From Lachnospiraceae bacterium (GTDB taxonomy: Bacteria > Bacillota > Clostridia > Lachnospirales > Lachnospiraceae), in assembly GCA_021205755.1 (NCBI GenBank), contig JAJPWX010000093.1, positions 1-38,007 on the forward strand: a stretch of 38,007 bases of DNA. The letters run 5' to 3'. The notes beneath the pieces are model-generated. The model saw only the letters and a program-made list of their open reading frames with translations, was not told the origin of the DNA and searched no databases. The position numbers and the translations under genes were made by a program. Positions 16,375-24,828 of this stretch are shown piece after piece. The first letter of the stretch is position 1. Each line of letters opens with the position of its first letter.

Positions 16375-17361
16375 TCACCTTCTGGAATTTCTCAATATCA
16401 GATACAGGAAATAGATTCCGCCCCATAGGGTAATGAACACACTGACTGGCACGGAATATACGAACACCCGCTCTACAACCAGCTGCCCCGCGACCAGCAC
16501 CAGCATACCGAACAGAGTGGAGCCGATGATCAGTTCCAAATGCCGATAGGTCTTCAAAAGCTGTCTCGACAGGTTTGCAATAATCAGGCCGAGAAATGAA
16601 ATTGGCCCGACCATCGCTGTCGCCACCGCTATGTAGAGGGTCACACACAGCAGGAGCCTGCGGATGCAGCTGTCATAGTCCACGCCCAGATTAATTGCCT
16701 GATTTTTCCCAAGTGTAATCACATCCAGCAAAGACAGATCTTTTCGGAAAAGAAGAGCCAGCGCCGCAAGCACGATTACGGAAAAGATAATAATCTCCGT
16801 ATTAATATTGCTGAAGCTCGCGACCAGCGTTGCCAGGAGGGTATCATATTCATTCGGATCCATAACGCGCGTCAGTGTGGACTGAATGCTGGAAAAAAAG
16901 GAACTCAGCACTGTGCCGACCAACAAAACATAAAGAACATTATGCCCGGTCTTTTTAAACAGGTAGCTGTAGATGATCGTCGCCGTGATCCCCATCAGCA
17001 CCAGATCAATACCAAACGCCAGATTTGATTTTGTCATAATAAAGCTGGTCGTGCCAAAGACAAAAACTACCGCCGTATGGATCAGTGTGTACAGCGAATT
17101 CATGCCCAAAAGACAAGGCGTCACAATCGTATTGTTTATAATTGACTGAAACACAATAGAGGCGCTGCCAATAGCAAACGCGGTAATCAACATTGCGGCC
17201 AGCTTCGGCGTACGAATTTTCATAGAATAACGAAAGAGCTTCGGATTGGCAAATTTTACACCAACCGTCATATAAAGGATCGCCGCGAGAAGCACCAAAA
17301 CGGCCAAAATGACCAGCTTCCGGGTATTCGCGCGCCGCGCTGCAGTTGACTTTACTTTCAT
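16375..17361 (-). CDS. FecCD-type siderophore permease (second subunit)
   Basis: The 328-residue protein has the FecCD layout of about ten helices, with FRYSMKIRTPKLAAMLITAFAIG, TPCLLGMNSLYTLIHT, and the conserved coupling region MVGPISFLGLIIANLSRQLLKTYRHLE that contacts the ATPase. The order and sequence style resemble YclO/FatC. Its ATG overlaps the stop of the first permease gene by four bases. Confidence 0.92.
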   Translation of the reverse strand: MKVKSTAARRANTRKLVILAVLVLLAAILYMTVGVKFANPKLFRYSMKIRTPKLAAMLITAFAIGSASIVFQSIINNTIVTPCLLGMNSLYTLIHTAVVFVFGTTSFIMTKSNLAFGIDLVLMGITATIIYSYLFKKTGHNVLYVLLVGTVLSSFFSSIQSTLTRVMDPNEYDTLLATLVASFSNINTEIIIFSVIVLAALALLFRKDLSLLDVITLGKNQAINLGVDYDSCIRRLLLCVTLYIAVATAMVGPISFLGLIIANLSRQLLKTYRHLELIIGSTLFGMLVLVAGQLVVERVFVYSVPVSVFITLWGGIYFLYLILRNSRR

Positions 17362-18416
17362 TTCGCACCGTCTCCTTCCTCAGCCATTTTCCGTATACCA
17401 AATTGCTTTCTAAGAAATTCCCCAACACGAACCGCTTTTCGCCCATGCTTCAAGCGATACATCAGAAGTCCGATGAACAGAATGCTGCCAAGAATGCCAA
17501 TAATCAGCTCGATCGGCAGCTCATAAGGTGCAATCACGACCCGACCGATCATATCACATATCAGCACGAAGATTGCTCCGAACAGCGCAACATCCGGCAA
17601 TGTTCCCCGAATCTTGTCTCCCTTAAACATCGCGACCAGATTGGGTACAATCAGGCCAATATAAGAGATAGAGCCTACTACTACCACCACGCTCGCCGTA
17701 ATCAGCGCGGCAATGGTCAGCCCGCCAAACAATACCAGATTGTAATGGATTCCCAGGTTATTGGAAAAATCCTTTCCCATACCTACAATGTTAAAATGGT
17801 TTGCGAAGATGAAAGCCAGAATCAGCATCGGCACGACCAGATATACCAGCTCGTACCTCCCGCGGATGACCATGGAAAAATGCCCAACTGTCCAAGTGGA
17901 AAGTGCCTGCGTCATCTCATAGCGGTAAGCAAAATAATTTGTGATTCCCGTAATCACGTTGCCAAACATAATGCCCACCAACGGCACCATCACTACATCC
18001 TTAAACTGAATGCGCTGAATAAACCAGACAAAGATCCAGGTACCCAGGATCGCGGTCGTAAACGAAAACAGCGCCCGGCTCCAAATCGTCGAGTTCGGCA
18101 TAAAAAGAAGCGCCAGCAGAATACCCATCTCAGCAGAGGAGATCGTCGCGCCGGTCGTAGGCGACACAAACTTATTCATACAAAGCTGCTGCATAATCAG
18201 GCCCGCCACACTCATGCCCATACCCGTACACAAAATTGCCAGCAGCCTTGGCAGTCTCGAAGCCATAAAAATCAGCCACTGCTCAGAATCTCCCGCAGCC
18301 AGACCCGCGAGATTCACATCGATCACTCCGACAAAAAGTGAAAAAAATGAAAGCAAAAGCAGTGCCCCGGCAAGAATGATGGTGCTCATATGTTCTTTCA
18401 AGACTCCTTTTTTCAT
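17358..18416 (-). CDS. FecCD-type siderophore permease (first subunit, operon start)
   Basis: The 352-residue protein has the paired-permease features: ASRLPRLLAILCTGMGMSVAG, LCMNKFVSPTTGATISSAEMG, GKDFSNNLGIHYN and VVVVGSISYIGLIVPNLVAMFKGDKIR, the last being the ATPase-contacting loop. It resembles YclN/FatD. The ribosome site ACGGAGG is eight bases before the ATG. A promoter with a metal-box-like operator and a terminator-like hairpin in the leader precede it, so expression is probably controlled both at initiation and in the leader. Confidence 0.92.
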   Translation of the reverse strand: MKKGVLKEHMSTIILAGALLLLSFFSLFVGVIDVNLAGLAAGDSEQWLIFMASRLPRLLAILCTGMGMSVAGLIMQQLCMNKFVSPTTGATISSAEMGILLALLFMPNSTIWSRALFSFTTAILGTWIFVWFIQRIQFKDVVMVPLVGIMFGNVITGITNYFAYRYEMTQALSTWTVGHFSMVIRGRYELVYLVVPMLILAFIFANHFNIVGMGKDFSNNLGIHYNLVLFGGLTIAALITASVVVVVGSISYIGLIVPNLVAMFKGDKIRGTLPDVALFGAIFVLICDMIGRVVIAPYELPIELIIGILGSILFIGLLMYRLKHGRKAVRVGEFLRKQFGIRKMAEEGDGAK

Positions 18417-18434
18417 GTAAACCTCCGTAAAAAG

Positions 18435-18469
18435 GCAAAAAAATAGCCACTATAGAGTATAGTGGACTG
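18435..18469 (-). terminator. Terminator-like hairpin in the leader of the siderophore operon
   Basis: In the minus-strand RNA CCACTATA-ctc-TATAGTGG (18465-18447) is a perfect eight-pair stem, followed by CTAT and seven U residues. It sits between the promoter and the ribosome site, 18 bases before the start codon, so it would stop transcription before the genes unless bypassed. ATAG just 5' of it (after a bulge) can extend the stem with the CTAT. Confidence 0.65.
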
Positions 18470-18496
18470 CTATCCGGTAAGTTACTTAAAATTTTT

Positions 18497-18512
18497 ATTA
18501 GATATTTCTAAC
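18497..18512 (-). promoter_or_regulatory. Metal-box-like operator before the siderophore operon
   Basis: ATTAG-ATATTT-CTAAC on the plus strand keeps the TTAG-N6-CTAA core; a further half-site GTTAG (18517-18521) makes CTAAC-AACT-GTTAG with it. It begins 11 bases after the -10 box. Confidence 0.68.
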
Positions 18513-18523
18513 AACTGTTAGTG

Positions 18524-18552
18524 ATGATAGCACAGATATGTCAGGAATGCAA
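18524..18552 (-). promoter_or_regulatory. Sigma-A promoter of the siderophore operon
   Basis: On the minus strand TTGCAT (18552-18547) and TATCAT (18529-18524) are spaced by 17 bases; the leader is about 100 bases. Confidence 0.65.
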
Positions 18553-18653
18553 GTATTATTTTAAAGATTTGAAAATCAAATTCCTCTTCCAGATCTGAAT
18601 ATGTTGTTTTCGGTCTGGCAGCAAGAATCCTCTTAATTTTCATTTCCAAAGGT

Positions 18654-19424
18654 TCATTTTGAACCTTTAGGAGTTGAACCATTGGCACCTATATCTGTTC
18701 CCCAAGCGGTATGCGGGATTGCACCTACCCTGCATTTTGTTCGAAACGTACCAAAGCAGACATTTCCTGTGTTGTAATGGAATCTATTTAGACAATAAAT
18801 GTCTTCGCAACTTCTGCCGCCTCTACGCAGTTTTCCGTGTAGGCATCCGGCACCCATATCCTCGGCAAGCTGCTTGGTCACCGCGCCGCCGCCTACCATG
18901 ATTTTGTATTTTTTCTCCGGATCGTTGCGCCGCAGAACCTTTACCACCTGTTCCATTTCAGGCAAAGAGGTGCTTAGCAGAGAGGAGATGCACACGATTT
19001 GCACATCCGGATTCTCACGGACTGCTTTCAGAAACTGTTTTTCTGAGATATCCACGCCAAGGTCAATGACTTTGAACCCCGCGCTGCGGAACATCAGCGC
19101 AACCAGGTTTTTCCCGATGTCATGGAGGTCGCCTTCGACAGTGCCAACAATCACAGTGCCGATGTTTTGCTCCTCAAAGGAAGCGTCTTTTTTTTCAATC
19201 AATGCGAAACCGGAACGGACGCAGCGGGCTGCCGCGAGGATGGAAGGAATATCTGTCTCCTGCTCCTTATAGCGCTCCCCCATTGTGCGCATCGCCGGCA
19301 TCATGGCCTCTTCCACAATGCGCATGGAGTCTACCCGTTGTTCCAGGGCTTCCTCTACCAGCTTTTCCGTCTCTTTTGGATGTTCGGCTTCTATGGATTG
19401 CCGCAATTCTTCTAATACCGTCAT
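18654..19424 (-). CDS. Corrinoid (B12-binding) methyltransferase protein with a C-terminal frameshift
   Basis: The first 190 residues are a normal MtaC/MttC-type corrinoid protein. A helical cap (EEAMMPAMRTMGERYKEQE, DIPSILAAARC) precedes a Rossmann B12 domain with the cobalt-binding GDLHDIGKNLVALMFRSAGF, then SSLLSTSLPEM and KIMVGGGAVTKQLAEDMGA. Such proteins carry methyl groups between a substrate methyltransferase and a tetrahydrofolate or CoM methyltransferase. After DMGA the frame goes wrong. If one G of the pair at 18847-18848 is skipped, the reading becomes DAYTENCVEAAEVAKTFIV and stops at 18788, exactly the family's usual end. As written, the protein has an unrelated tail of about 65 residues to 18654. 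No partner methyltransferase is present; a broken DUF2284 gene lies upstream. Confidence 0.8.
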   Translation of the reverse strand: MTVLEELRQSIEAEHPKETEKLVEEALEQRVDSMRIVEEAMMPAMRTMGERYKEQETDIPSILAAARCVRSGFALIEKKDASFEEQNIGTVIVGTVEGDLHDIGKNLVALMFRSAGFKVIDLGVDISEKQFLKAVRENPDVQIVCISSLLSTSLPEMEQVVKVLRRNDPEKKYKIMVGGGAVTKQLAEDMGAGCLHGKLRRGGRSCEDIYCLNRFHYNTGNVCFGTFRTKCRVGAIPHTAWGTDIGANGSTPKGSK

Positions 19425-19493
19425 AAATATCCCCCAATATGTCAGAAACAGAATCCTTCGCTTCTGATTGTTCCGTCATCACCATTTCTCAGA

Positions 19494-19516
19494 TTAACAT
19501 AATATTCTTATGTTAA
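19494..19516. repeat. Nine-base inverted repeat between DUF2284 remnant and corrinoid gene
   Basis: TTAACATAA (19494-19502) pairs perfectly with TTATGTTAA (19508-19516) around a five-base loop and overlaps the stop codon of the DUF2284 remnant. No U-run follows on either strand. Confidence 0.45.
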
Positions 19517-20020
19517 TAAATAACAGCTTGTATAGGCTATCGTACAGGGGCCATAATAATAGTCCAGATGATTGGCCTGACAGACCTGTGTGACCAGCAT
19601 ACCATACGCTTCCATCGAAGAGAAGGCTTCATTCGGAAAACGACAGGGCTGATCTGGATAAGTGCATGTTTTACATTTCGTGCAGCAGCCCGCGCCAATC
19701 GCAAGCATTCCCAGATACTGTTTCCGCAGTGTTTTCTCAAATGCGTAAAAAGTCTCCTTGTGGCGCTGTTCTGTCTCCATCATAGTTTCCCCGTCCAGCT
19801 CGTCCTCCAGTTCCCCGACAGTCTGTACGATGATTCCTTCCTGGTACTGTCCGATCTTTTCCAGGCATTGTTCCAGAGAGCCGCACCCAGGCGGACAGCT
19901 TCAGCATTTTCCATACATATGGCAGATATTCGCTTCACACATCTGGCGTACTTCCTCGCGCAGCTCTAATGTGCTGCAGTCCAGAAACGCAACGTGGGTG
20001 AAGCCCAGCGTTTCTCCCTG
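19508..20020 (-). pseudogene. DUF2284 metal-binding protein, broken by an in-frame TGA and lacking a start
   Basis: Reading back from the stop at 19508, one frame encodes a nearly complete Cys-rich DUF2284 protein. It runs from GFTHVAFLDCSTLELREEV through MCEANICHMYGKC, a TGA at 19903-19901, then SCPPGCGSLEQCLEKIGQYQ and on through GAGCCTKCKTCTYPDQPCRF. In the intact paralog at 24809-25369 the same place reads YGHCWTCPPYCG, so the TGA replaces Trp (TGG to TGA). Upstream, an in-frame TAA at about 20024 leaves no start codon. The 91-residue frame from 19783 is only the C-terminal half. DUF2284 genes commonly accompany corrinoid methyltransferase genes, as here. Confidence 0.7.
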
Positions 20021-20164
20021 TTAAGGCTGGGGCTCGATTTGCCGTAGTCAAAACGACGTCCGCACCGTCAGATTTGATGAGTCTATTGTATCATTTGCAC
20101 AGTTCTTTCAACAGTGTTAATTCTGAGGAAAATTCAAGTGCTTTTCCTACAAATTGTAGTAAAG

Positions 20165-20205
20165 AAAAACGGAACCTTCTGACAAGTCAGAACAGTTCCG
20201 TTTTT
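20165..20205. terminator. Strong bidirectional terminator after the 568-residue protein gene
   Basis: AAAAACGGAAC (20165-20175) pairs with GTTCCGTTTTT (20195-20205), with TTCTGAC-aa-GTCAGAA inside, giving a long stem with A- and U-runs at its ends. It lies eight bases after the stop codon of the minus-strand gene. Confidence 0.85.
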
Positions 20206-20212
20206 CATTTGA

Positions 20213-21919
20213 TTATGCTAATTCAAGAATCACATTCACAGCCGATCTCAGAGGCAGTGTCACGGTATTATCTGTAACGGGGAGTTCTCTCCCGCTTCTA
20301 AGCTCCCGCACGGTTCGAATGTTTTCCGCTAAACGAAGCGTTACTACACAGGTATAGTCCAGATCAGAGCGGAGTATGATACGGTTGTTGTCGTAAACAA
20401 ACATCTGGATTCCCGCAGGCCCTTCCAGCACTGCCGGCATTTTGGAGCATACCGTCCGCCGGATCACATTCAACACTTCCGCCGGATAGTGATACAGATC
20501 CCCCGTATCATCCGGAATTGTGACAATGCTGACCTTTCCATTTCCGTAGCTGCACTGAAGAACAATCGGAAAAGCGCTCTCTGTGCCGTATCCTGCCGCC
20601 AGTTCCCAGACATCGTTCGTGCAGTATTCCATCTGCGGAATCAGTACCGGCGCGTCTCCACTGTAACAGCCGCAGATGTTGATGCCATTATCTTTACTGT
20701 CCGCATATCTGGTCACAAGCGCTTTCCTTGCACTGTATGCTACATTTACGAATTCCCCAAACGCAGAGCCAAGCTTACGAACAAAGCCACTGGTTACAAT
20801 CACCTGTGCCCCGTCAAGAAGGCTTTTTTGCATCTTTTTCACGATATCTTTATCATCAGCGGCGCCTTCGCTTAGGAAAATCACCTCTGCCTGTTTGGGA
20901 TACCGAAGACAGGGTTCAAAGGGGATGCCACACATACCGAGGTAATTGTGGATGTTGCTCTCGCCGCGCGCGTTTGCCGGACGGTAAGCAGCTACGCCGG
21001 CCGGGTTCCCAAGCTTGCCTAAAAAAGCATCCGCGTCTGCAAACATCTGCTCCAGGGCGGCGCAGAAGGTTCGATAAGCGGGATCATTTAACAGGGAGCC
21101 AAGGCTGAATAAAGTGACCTCTTTCGCTTTTCCAAACAGTGTCAGATAGCCCTGTTCCAGATAGGAGGTCAGGTTGTAGGTACACTCGTAGGGGTCGAAC
21201 CAGCCTCCCAGGTTCCGCCCCGGTGCGGCACTTTCAAAATAGCGCATGATAAAATAGCTCAGATATTTCGGAATGTGCTGCTGCGTGTATCCTGGGTTTC
21301 GCGTCTCCGTTCCGGTGTAAATGGAGTCAACCATGGCCGGTTCCATCTCCAGGTCGTATCCTTCCTCATTAAAGCTGTCATACCACTGCGGATACTTTAC
21401 GATGACATTGACTGCCGGATTGATCGCTTTCGCGGTCTTCATCACAATCTCTTCCGTGATTCTCTTTTTCTCTGCCAAGCGGAACTCGGACCAGGTACGA
21501 TCCCCCTTCTTTTCAATGCACGCCGGACAGCGGCAATTGAGAAAATAAAAATCATCAAAAATAAATTCGTCAAAAACCTCCGCGTTGAGAGCGACAGCTT
21601 TCCGCAGGGTTTCCTCGTCTTTTGGAGTAGAATAACACAGAGAGGCAAAGCCTTCCTTGCTGCTGTCGGCACAGGTCGTAATCCCGCCGGATGTGGCGAT
21701 TCCTCTGCTTTCAAAATAGTCTTTCACTTCCAGCAGATGTTCCTTCGTACACCATTCTTCACTCCGATAACATTCCAGATAGACCCGTCCGATCTTCACA
21801 TGATCTGAAAGCAGGCGGAATTTCTCTTCAAATTTCGTAAAATTCGTTATACGATTGACATCCCCCACCGGACAGTACACCGCAACATTAAAGTTTTGAT
21901 AACTCATTCTGTTTCTCAT
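20213..21919 (-). CDS. Unclassified TIM-barrel-like protein, probably a glycoside hydrolase
   Basis: I do not recognise a named family. The 568-residue protein has no signal peptide. Its N-terminal half alternates strands and helices in the way of a TIM barrel: NVAVYCPVGDV, IGRVYLECYR, YFESRGIATSGGITTCAD, FDEFIFDDFYFLNCRCPACI, INPAVNVIVKYPQWYDS and MVDSIYTGTETRNPGYTQQ. The Asp-Asp of FDEFIFDDF ends a strand and is a plausible active-site position, and a CRCPACI pair of cysteines follows. The C-terminal half has a Rossmann-like domain (EVIFLSEGAADDKDIV, GAQVIVTSGFV) and a terminal beta-sandwich. It directly follows a GH113-like gene, so a role in glycan breakdown is likely. The start at 21919 follows AGGAGAAAGGGG. 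Confidence 0.6.
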   Translation of the reverse strand: MRNRMSYQNFNVAVYCPVGDVNRITNFTKFEEKFRLLSDHVKIGRVYLECYRSEEWCTKEHLLEVKDYFESRGIATSGGITTCADSSKEGFASLCYSTPKDEETLRKAVALNAEVFDEFIFDDFYFLNCRCPACIEKKGDRTWSEFRLAEKKRITEEIVMKTAKAINPAVNVIVKYPQWYDSFNEEGYDLEMEPAMVDSIYTGTETRNPGYTQQHIPKYLSYFIMRYFESAAPGRNLGGWFDPYECTYNLTSYLEQGYLTLFGKAKEVTLFSLGSLLNDPAYRTFCAALEQMFADADAFLGKLGNPAGVAAYRPANARGESNIHNYLGMCGIPFEPCLRYPKQAEVIFLSEGAADDKDIVKKMQKSLLDGAQVIVTSGFVRKLGSAFGEFVNVAYSARKALVTRYADSKDNGINICGCYSGDAPVLIPQMEYCTNDVWELAAGYGTESAFPIVLQCSYGNGKVSIVTIPDDTGDLYHYPAEVLNVIRRTVCSKMPAVLEGPAGIQMFVYDNNRIILRSDLDYTCVVTLRLAENIRTVRELRSGRELPVTDNTVTLPLRSAVNVILELA

Positions 21920-22013
21920 GGTTCCCCTTTCTCCTTTTCCCTGTTTCAATCCGTGCTTCCCTGCTGTACATATGTTTTGCTTTTACCGTACCTCACGGCA
22001 ATCCGTTTTTCTC

Positions 22014-22943
22014 TTATTTACGACCGTAAAATTCCGCCACTACCTGCTCTGCCGGTTTTCCATAGATATCATATTTTTTATCCATTGCCGCTTCCGCAAG
22101 GGGATACTGTCTCCAACTCCAGTCCCAGAGCGCGTAGCCGCCGACCCAGTCCCGCTTACTGCCGGCTGTAAACATCGTGCGGTACCAGTCGGCCTGGCCT
22201 TCCAGGTCTACTGCTCCTTTCATATTCCAGTCGTTCGGCACCATTTTGGAGCCTTCCGTGGACATGCATCCGCACTCCGCAAAGAAAAATGGCTTATTGA
22301 ATTTCCGGACGACTGCCTCAATCCGATCTAGCTGGCGTTCCCAGTCATTTATCGGGTAATAGCCGCTCGACGCAATCACATCCACCGCATCCCACCATTT
22401 CACATTGTGCTCCTGATACTTATCCGTATTATAGGAAACCAGACCGCCAAATTCTCCGCGAATCTTCTCAATCAGCTGCCGCCACTCCTGCTCCCGACGC
22501 TCACTCTGTACCATTTCACAGCCCGGAAGAAACATCTCGCAGCCCTCCCGCTGCGCAATCTCCGCGTAATGCAGCTGAAAATCCGTGTAAGCCGGGAACC
22601 AGTTGCTCCACTTCGGCTCGCAGGGCACATCCTCATCAAAAAAATTGATATGCGCCCGCCAGACACCGTTGCGGCAGTTCACAGTCGGCTTCAATGCTAC
22701 CCGCAGTCCAAGAGCCCTGGCGTTTCGAATGGTCATGGCCAGTTCCTTATCACTTACCGTCGCTTCTGATCGGTAGTCGATCTCTTCTGACTGGGGCGTA
22801 TCCTGCAGTCCAACCGGAACGAGAATCATGAAATTGGCATTTGTCCGCTCCGCAAGATTGCGAAGGCTTTGCTCTGCTTCCGGCGTTTCCAGGCTGCCTT
22901 TCGGGGAAAAGGCGGCAAAAGTAATTCCCTTTATAAATTCCAT
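22014..22943 (-). CDS. Glycoside hydrolase family 113-like beta-mannanase
   Basis: The 309-residue protein fits GH113, a clan-A TIM barrel acting on beta-1,4-mannan or mannooligosaccharides. Typical landmarks are KGITFAAFSPKGSL, LRVALKPTVNCRNGVWRAHI, the acid/base Glu in MFLPGCEMVQSERREQEW, FGGLVSYNTDKYQEHNVKWW, DVIASSGYYPINDW and the nucleophile Glu in KPFFFAECGCMSTEGS. There is no signal peptide, so it would act in the cytoplasm on imported oligosaccharides. The ribosome site AAAGGAG is well placed. The next gene starts 95 bases downstream on the same strand. Confidence 0.78.
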   Translation of the reverse strand: MEFIKGITFAAFSPKGSLETPEAEQSLRNLAERTNANFMILVPVGLQDTPQSEEIDYRSEATVSDKELAMTIRNARALGLRVALKPTVNCRNGVWRAHINFFDEDVPCEPKWSNWFPAYTDFQLHYAEIAQREGCEMFLPGCEMVQSERREQEWRQLIEKIRGEFGGLVSYNTDKYQEHNVKWWDAVDVIASSGYYPINDWERQLDRIEAVVRKFNKPFFFAECGCMSTEGSKMVPNDWNMKGAVDLEGQADWYRTMFTAGSKRDWVGGYALWDWSWRQYPLAEAAMDKKYDIYGKPAEQVVAEFYGRK

Positions 22944-23007
22944 CGGTAGCTACTCCTTTCAGCTTTTATAATACACAATATGGACTTTGTGTTCCATTTC
23001 AATTTCG

Positions 23008-24828
23008 TCAAATCCCCAGCTTCAGCCGGCAGATCGCCTCTGCGACACGGATGCCGTCAACCGCTGCGGATGTAATTCCGCCCGCATATCCGGCGCCTTC
23101 CCCACAGGGGTAAATACCTGGATGCGAAATGCTCTGGCAGCCGTCTCCCCGTAAAATGCGTACCGGTGAGGACGTGCGGCTTTCCACGCCAGAGAGCAGT
23201 ACATCGGGGTCGTCAAATCCCGGAATCGTGCGCCCGAATGCATGCATTCCCTCTATAAAGGAAACATTTAACTCTTCCGGAAAAATGGAACTGATATTCG
23301 TCATCTTCCACAGTCCCTTATTTGCAGGAAACAGCCTCCCCGGTGCGGCCGAAGGCTGCCTCTTGCTGAAATCCTCAAACCGTTGGATGGGAATCTGTCC
23401 ATTCGCGCAATTCCAGGCGGCTCGTTCGAGTTTTTCCTGAAAAAGAATTCCCGCAAGGGGATTCCCGTTATTTCCGTCCCCATAACTACTCTCGGAGCCT
23501 GTATCAGCAGCAAAAGTCCGATAATCCTCCGGTGTTACGGTCACGACAATGGCGCTGTTGGCATTCTTTCCATTCCGCCCGCTGTAGCTCATACCGTTGA
23601 CCGCTGTCATGCCGGGAACAGAGGACGCATTTACAACGTAACCGCCCGGACACATACAGAAAGAATAGACACCCCGTCCATTTTCACATTTGTGTGTCAG
23701 CTTATAAGGTGCGGCGCCCAAGCTGTTTACGTTTTCTGTGCCGTACATTGCCCGATTGATCTGACTCTGTCTGTGTTCCACGCGCAGTCCCACCGCAAAT
23801 GCTTTCGCCTCCATGGAAAACTCTTTGGCCTGCAGCATCCGGAAAGTATCGCGCGCACTGTGGCCGATCGCAAAAACCACCTGACTAGCCGTAAGATAAG
23901 CTTCCCCGTGATTCAATTCGAGAAGATATGTGCCGGATACTGGATTTTGCCGGTTTGAATCCAATACCGCTTCCATTTTCTGTGTTTCCACGCAAATGTC
24001 AGTCAGCTGGGTTTCAAACCGTACTTCCCCACCAAGCCTGATAATCTCCTCCCGTATCTCTTTGACGACTTTTGCGAGCACATCCGTGCCGATATGCGGC
24101 TTCTGCTCCCAAAGAATCGAAGCATCCGCGCCAGCCTTTACAAACTCATGAAGTACAAAACGAATCCGCCCATCCGGATCTTTGATTAATGTATTGAGCT
24201 TTCCATCTGAAAAGGTGCCGGCACCGCCCTCTCCGAACTGCACGTTGGAAGACGGGTTCAACTCCCCTGTCTCCCAGAAATGCTGTACGCTTCTGGTTCT
24301 CTTTTCAACCGCCTCGCCCCGCTCCAGAACGATTGGCTCAAGCCCGGCTCTGGCGAGCATCAGCGCACAGAAAAGCCCTGCCGGACCGCTGCCGACAATG
24401 ACTGGCCGGTCGGCAGTCTGAATATGGCTGCCCTCTGCTCGAATTGTGTACGGAAAAACATAGGTCTTTGGCTCAATTGCTGTTACATGGCGGTTACGCA
24501 GCTTTTTCACGACTGCCTGCGCATGCGGCAGATCTACATCAATGGTATACACAAAAAATAAATCCGGCTTTTTCCGCGCATCTAGAGAACGGCGGATAAT
24601 TTCGTATTCCGGAGTGAAATCCGGTTTTTGTTTTTTTTCAAGTGTTCTGAAATCTTTCGCTCGATCGCTACTCGCTTGTTCGCCCTTCTTTTTCTGCAAA
24701 GAAGAAATCCGCCGGGAAGATTCTCTCGGCACAACCCGCCGAATACGCAGTATTTTGCATATTTCCTGTTCCAGCTCTTCACAGCTGTGGCCAACACGAA
24801 GTTTTAGCTCATTGATTCTGACTGCCAT
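23008..24828 (-). CDS. COG2509-type FAD-dependent oxidoreductase
   Basis: The 606-residue flavoprotein has an N-terminal alpha/beta domain (RINELKLRVGHSCEELEQE; RRSLDARKKPDLFFVYTIDV) followed by an FAD-binding Rossmann fold: VIVGSGPAGLFCALMLARAG...VLERG. Further conserved blocks are SSNVQFGEGGAGTFSDGKL, FAIGHSARDTF, GRGVYSFCMCPGGYVVNASS and GIYPCGEGAGYAGGITSAA. This set is typical of the widespread but uncharacterised COG2509 family in Clostridia. About 35 extra polar residues (SSRRISSLQKKKGEQ to FTPEYE) sit in the N-terminal domain. The ATG at 24828 follows GAGG and overlaps the upstream DUF2284 gene by 20 bases. Confidence 0.87.
   Translation of the reverse strand: MAVRINELKLRVGHSCEELEQEICKILRIRRVVPRESSRRISSLQKKKGEQASSDRAKDFRTLEKKQKPDFTPEYEIIRRSLDARKKPDLFFVYTIDVDLPHAQAVVKKLRNRHVTAIEPKTYVFPYTIRAEGSHIQTADRPVIVGSGPAGLFCALMLARAGLEPIVLERGEAVEKRTRSVQHFWETGELNPSSNVQFGEGGAGTFSDGKLNTLIKDPDGRIRFVLHEFVKAGADASILWEQKPHIGTDVLAKVVKEIREEIIRLGGEVRFETQLTDICVETQKMEAVLDSNRQNPVSGTYLLELNHGEAYLTASQVVFAIGHSARDTFRMLQAKEFSMEAKAFAVGLRVEHRQSQINRAMYGTENVNSLGAAPYKLTHKCENGRGVYSFCMCPGGYVVNASSVPGMTAVNGMSYSGRNGKNANSAIVVTVTPEDYRTFAADTGSESSYGDGNNGNPLAGILFQEKLERAAWNCANGQIPIQRFEDFSKRQPSAAPGRLFPANKGLWKMTNISSIFPEELNVSFIEGMHAFGRTIPGFDDPDVLLSGVESRTSSPVRILRGDGCQSISHPGIYPCGEGAGYAGGITSAAVDGIRVAEAICRLKLGI

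Noticed and set aside
17346-18341. 331-codon plus-strand open frame opposite the first siderophore permease
   Set aside because: It is rich in His, Gln, Asn and Arg with no domain logic, and lies exactly antisense to a well-conserved FecCD gene.
18654-18787. Novel C-terminal domain on the corrinoid protein
   Set aside because: The alternative frame restores the normal family C-terminus, so the tail is a frameshift product.
19901-19903. Selenocysteine codon in the DUF2284 remnant
   Set aside because: The paralog has Trp there, the gene lacks a start codon, and no convincing SECIS stem follows.
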